From positions 1,116,001 to 1,180,000 of the forward strand of contig SRSI01000028.1 in assembly GCA_005656395.1 (NCBI GenBank): a stretch of DNA of 64,000 bases. Reading direction: 5' to 3'. Below the pieces are notes generated by a model, which saw nothing but the letters and a program-made list of their open reading frames with translations, did not search any database and had not been told where the DNA came from. The DNA comes from Strongyloides papillosus. Taxonomy: Eukaryota > Nematoda > Chromadorea > Rhabditida > Strongyloididae. Shown here piece after piece: positions 62,095-64,000 of this stretch. The position numbers were made by a program, and so were the translations under genes. Within the stretch, counting starts at the first letter, position 1, and each line of letters opens with the position of its first letter.

Positions 62095-64000
62095 TAATAT
62101 TGTAAAAGGTCCTCTTTAAACAAGTTGTAAAGTATTTCACAAGAAAGAATATTGAATATTCAACATGAAAGTTAGTTGAAACATAAGATTTAGTAATTTG
62201 ATGGAAATAAAATACTTAGATATAATGTATTATTTAAAATATAAAAGTTCTTTTAGTAGTAGAAAAAATTATTTGAAAGTGTGATCAGGAATTATTTATA
62301 AATATAGATATAAATAAAAAATATTTCTTTCTATGTTAAATTTCTATAATTCTTCTTTAGAATTTTCTGTTATTATTTATAAAAATAAAATATTAAAATT
62401 TCTGTAGAGAAAAATACAAAATAACTATTTTATAAAGTTTCTCAATAAATATCTAAAAATATATATAAATATATAAAGACTATATAATTATTACAATTAT
62501 TCAAAAAGTGGAGCACTCTAAAAAGTCAAGTTATGAATACTTTAAAATATATTAATCAGATACTTTATAATTTTTAATTAAAAGAGTTAAAATAATCAAA
62601 TATAAGCATAGGTAGGATGATTAATATCTGTTAGATAGATATACATATTATATATAAAATTTGTGATAAGCTGCAAACTAAACAAATTAATAAAAAAGAT
62701 AACATTAATATGTCTAAGAGTTGTGAACAAAAATATTTCTAAATCAAAAATGTTGAAGCAAGGAGTAGGTCAAAAAAATGAGCAAAGATTAAAATGAGGA
62801 TAATATATTTCAACAAGAGACTCATAAATTGAAATGGAATATTTCTTTACATCATTCTCCTCATCTTTTGTTGATAATATTTTTTTAACTAACTCAATTT
62901 TTTTTCTAAAAAATATTATCTATATTTGGATGGATATAGTATAATAAATAAACTTATAGAATGAATATAGTGGAGAAAGTGAAAGTATATAAATATGAAT
63001 ATATACTATAAATATCAAATAAATTTATCTTCATGGAAATTATTATATATAAGGTTTTTGAGTTACTCAAAAATACTATTAAATATATAGTTATTCATTT
63101 TCTTTTTAAAAACTAAAATTTCAAGTATATAAAATATTATAACACATGTCCCTAGTATTATCAATAAGCTTTCCTTTTTTCAATTTTTATTTTCTATCTT
63201 TTACCGGACAATGAATGTGAAAATGTTGTAATAGACGCGTCTCTTTTAGAAGAAAAGTTAAAATAAAAAATTAACATGACTTTTTGCTGTACACAAAACA
63301 GATTGTTTTATAAAAATGACGAAACAGTTTTTTTTATAAAACAAATAAGGAAAAAAAGCTATAACTTCAAGATAGATTGAAAATATCATTGAATTTATAT
63401 TGTTGATGTCATAAAAAAGTAGTTAGCATTTTTAAAACAAATGTCACTCACAAAAAACAACTGAATAAACAAAATATTATATCTCTTAAACTTTTAATTA
63501 GTAAAAAATAACAGCTAAATATTCACAACTGTACTCCCTAAATATATGATTTAATATTTTTACTAGCTATATTAAAGTTCTATAAAATTAAATAAAAATA
63601 TGCTTTATGTGAAAAATTAAATTACTACAATAAAATTGATTGACAAAAAAATAAATAAAAACACATAATATAGCAAAACTATATTTAGAGATTAGTGAGA
63701 ATACCAGAGAAAAAATTCAATTTTTATCTTTCTTTTAGTTTGGTACTATTACCTATAGTAAAAGCATTATATATATCTCTATTAAAATAAATTATTAAAT
63801 ATATGGAAAATGACCGGTCAATGAAAACAAAAGTCATATTTATTTGTCACCATTCTATTGGATGTTTCTTTACATATGGTGATTTTTAAATACGAGGTCG
63901 TATGAAGAAAATATTTTAACAGTCTTCTAGTAGCAATCCACAAACCACCCATAGATCTAGTATCTTTTTATATATACATTATTGAGAAAAAAATGGCCTT
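62095..64000. other. 5' flank of the UNC-73 gene
   Basis: 1.9 kb of AT-rich sequence upstream of the UNC-73 start, to the window edge. No coding exon, RNA gene or repeat was recognised. Promoter sequence or non-coding 5' exons may lie here. Confidence 0.45.

Overview
The window looks like a piece of a compact, very AT-rich nematode nuclear genome (about three quarters or more A+T by eye). Most introns are 40-250 nt with GTAAGT/GTATGT donors and TTTTAG-type acceptors. Gene families and intron style suggest the Strongyloides/Parastrongyloides group; this is inference from composition and gene content, not a database match. I found no prokaryotic features, intact transposons, CRISPR arrays or viral genes. 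All gene models were assembled by hand by joining open frames across GT..AG introns with phase checks.

Layout, left to right: a rhodopsin-family peptide GPCR (474-2314, +); class II fumarase (2699-4215, -); a KDM2/KDM7-class JmjC demethylase (4924-7649, +); the ALG1 mannosyltransferase (7972-9831, +). A 3.6 kb intergenic stretch follows, holding one unusually GC-rich, hairpin-forming island near 10.4-10.6 kb. A large transcription-factor locus (13408-21107, +) has two alternative 5' parts: a C2H2 zinc-finger start, and a second start inside a roughly 5 kb intron that encodes a pipsqueak/CENP-B-like helix-turn-helix. Both enter the same downstream exons in the same phase, and the second carries an apparent one-base frameshift. 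A FAR1/WRKY-GCM1-like regulator (22490-25685, -) and a STAT protein (28644-31585, -) complete this regulatory half.

The right half is gene-dense and mostly housekeeping: an ABHD17-like protein that has lost two of three catalytic residues (33428-34783, +); an F-box/LRR protein with an RG/Q-rich tail (35032-37322, -); COQ5 and POLDIP2, both mitochondrial and close together (38458-40815, +); an acidic orphan (41726-42697, +); a POL5/MYBBP1A nucleolar protein (42937-45746, +); a Lys-rich orphan (46028-46777, +); a tandem Tudor-like protein (46995-48489, -); a divergent PP1-like phosphatase only 116 bp downstream of DUS3L (49048-53029, -); SNAPC3 sharing a short divergent promoter with DUS3L (53227-54945, +); and a Trio/UNC-73 RacGEF that ends after its first DH-PH module (55080-62094, -). 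The last 1.9 kb is its upstream flank.

Functionally the set is mixed: mitochondrial metabolism (fumarase, COQ5, POLDIP2), RNA biogenesis (MYBBP1A, DUS3L, SNAPC3), transcription and chromatin control (JmjC, zinc-finger/psq, FAR1-like, STAT) and signalling or cytoskeleton (GPCR, UNC-73, PPP). I see no single new multi-gene system. The strongest leads are the two apparent pseudoenzymes, the dual-start zinc-finger/psq locus with its frameshift, and two candidate structured RNAs.
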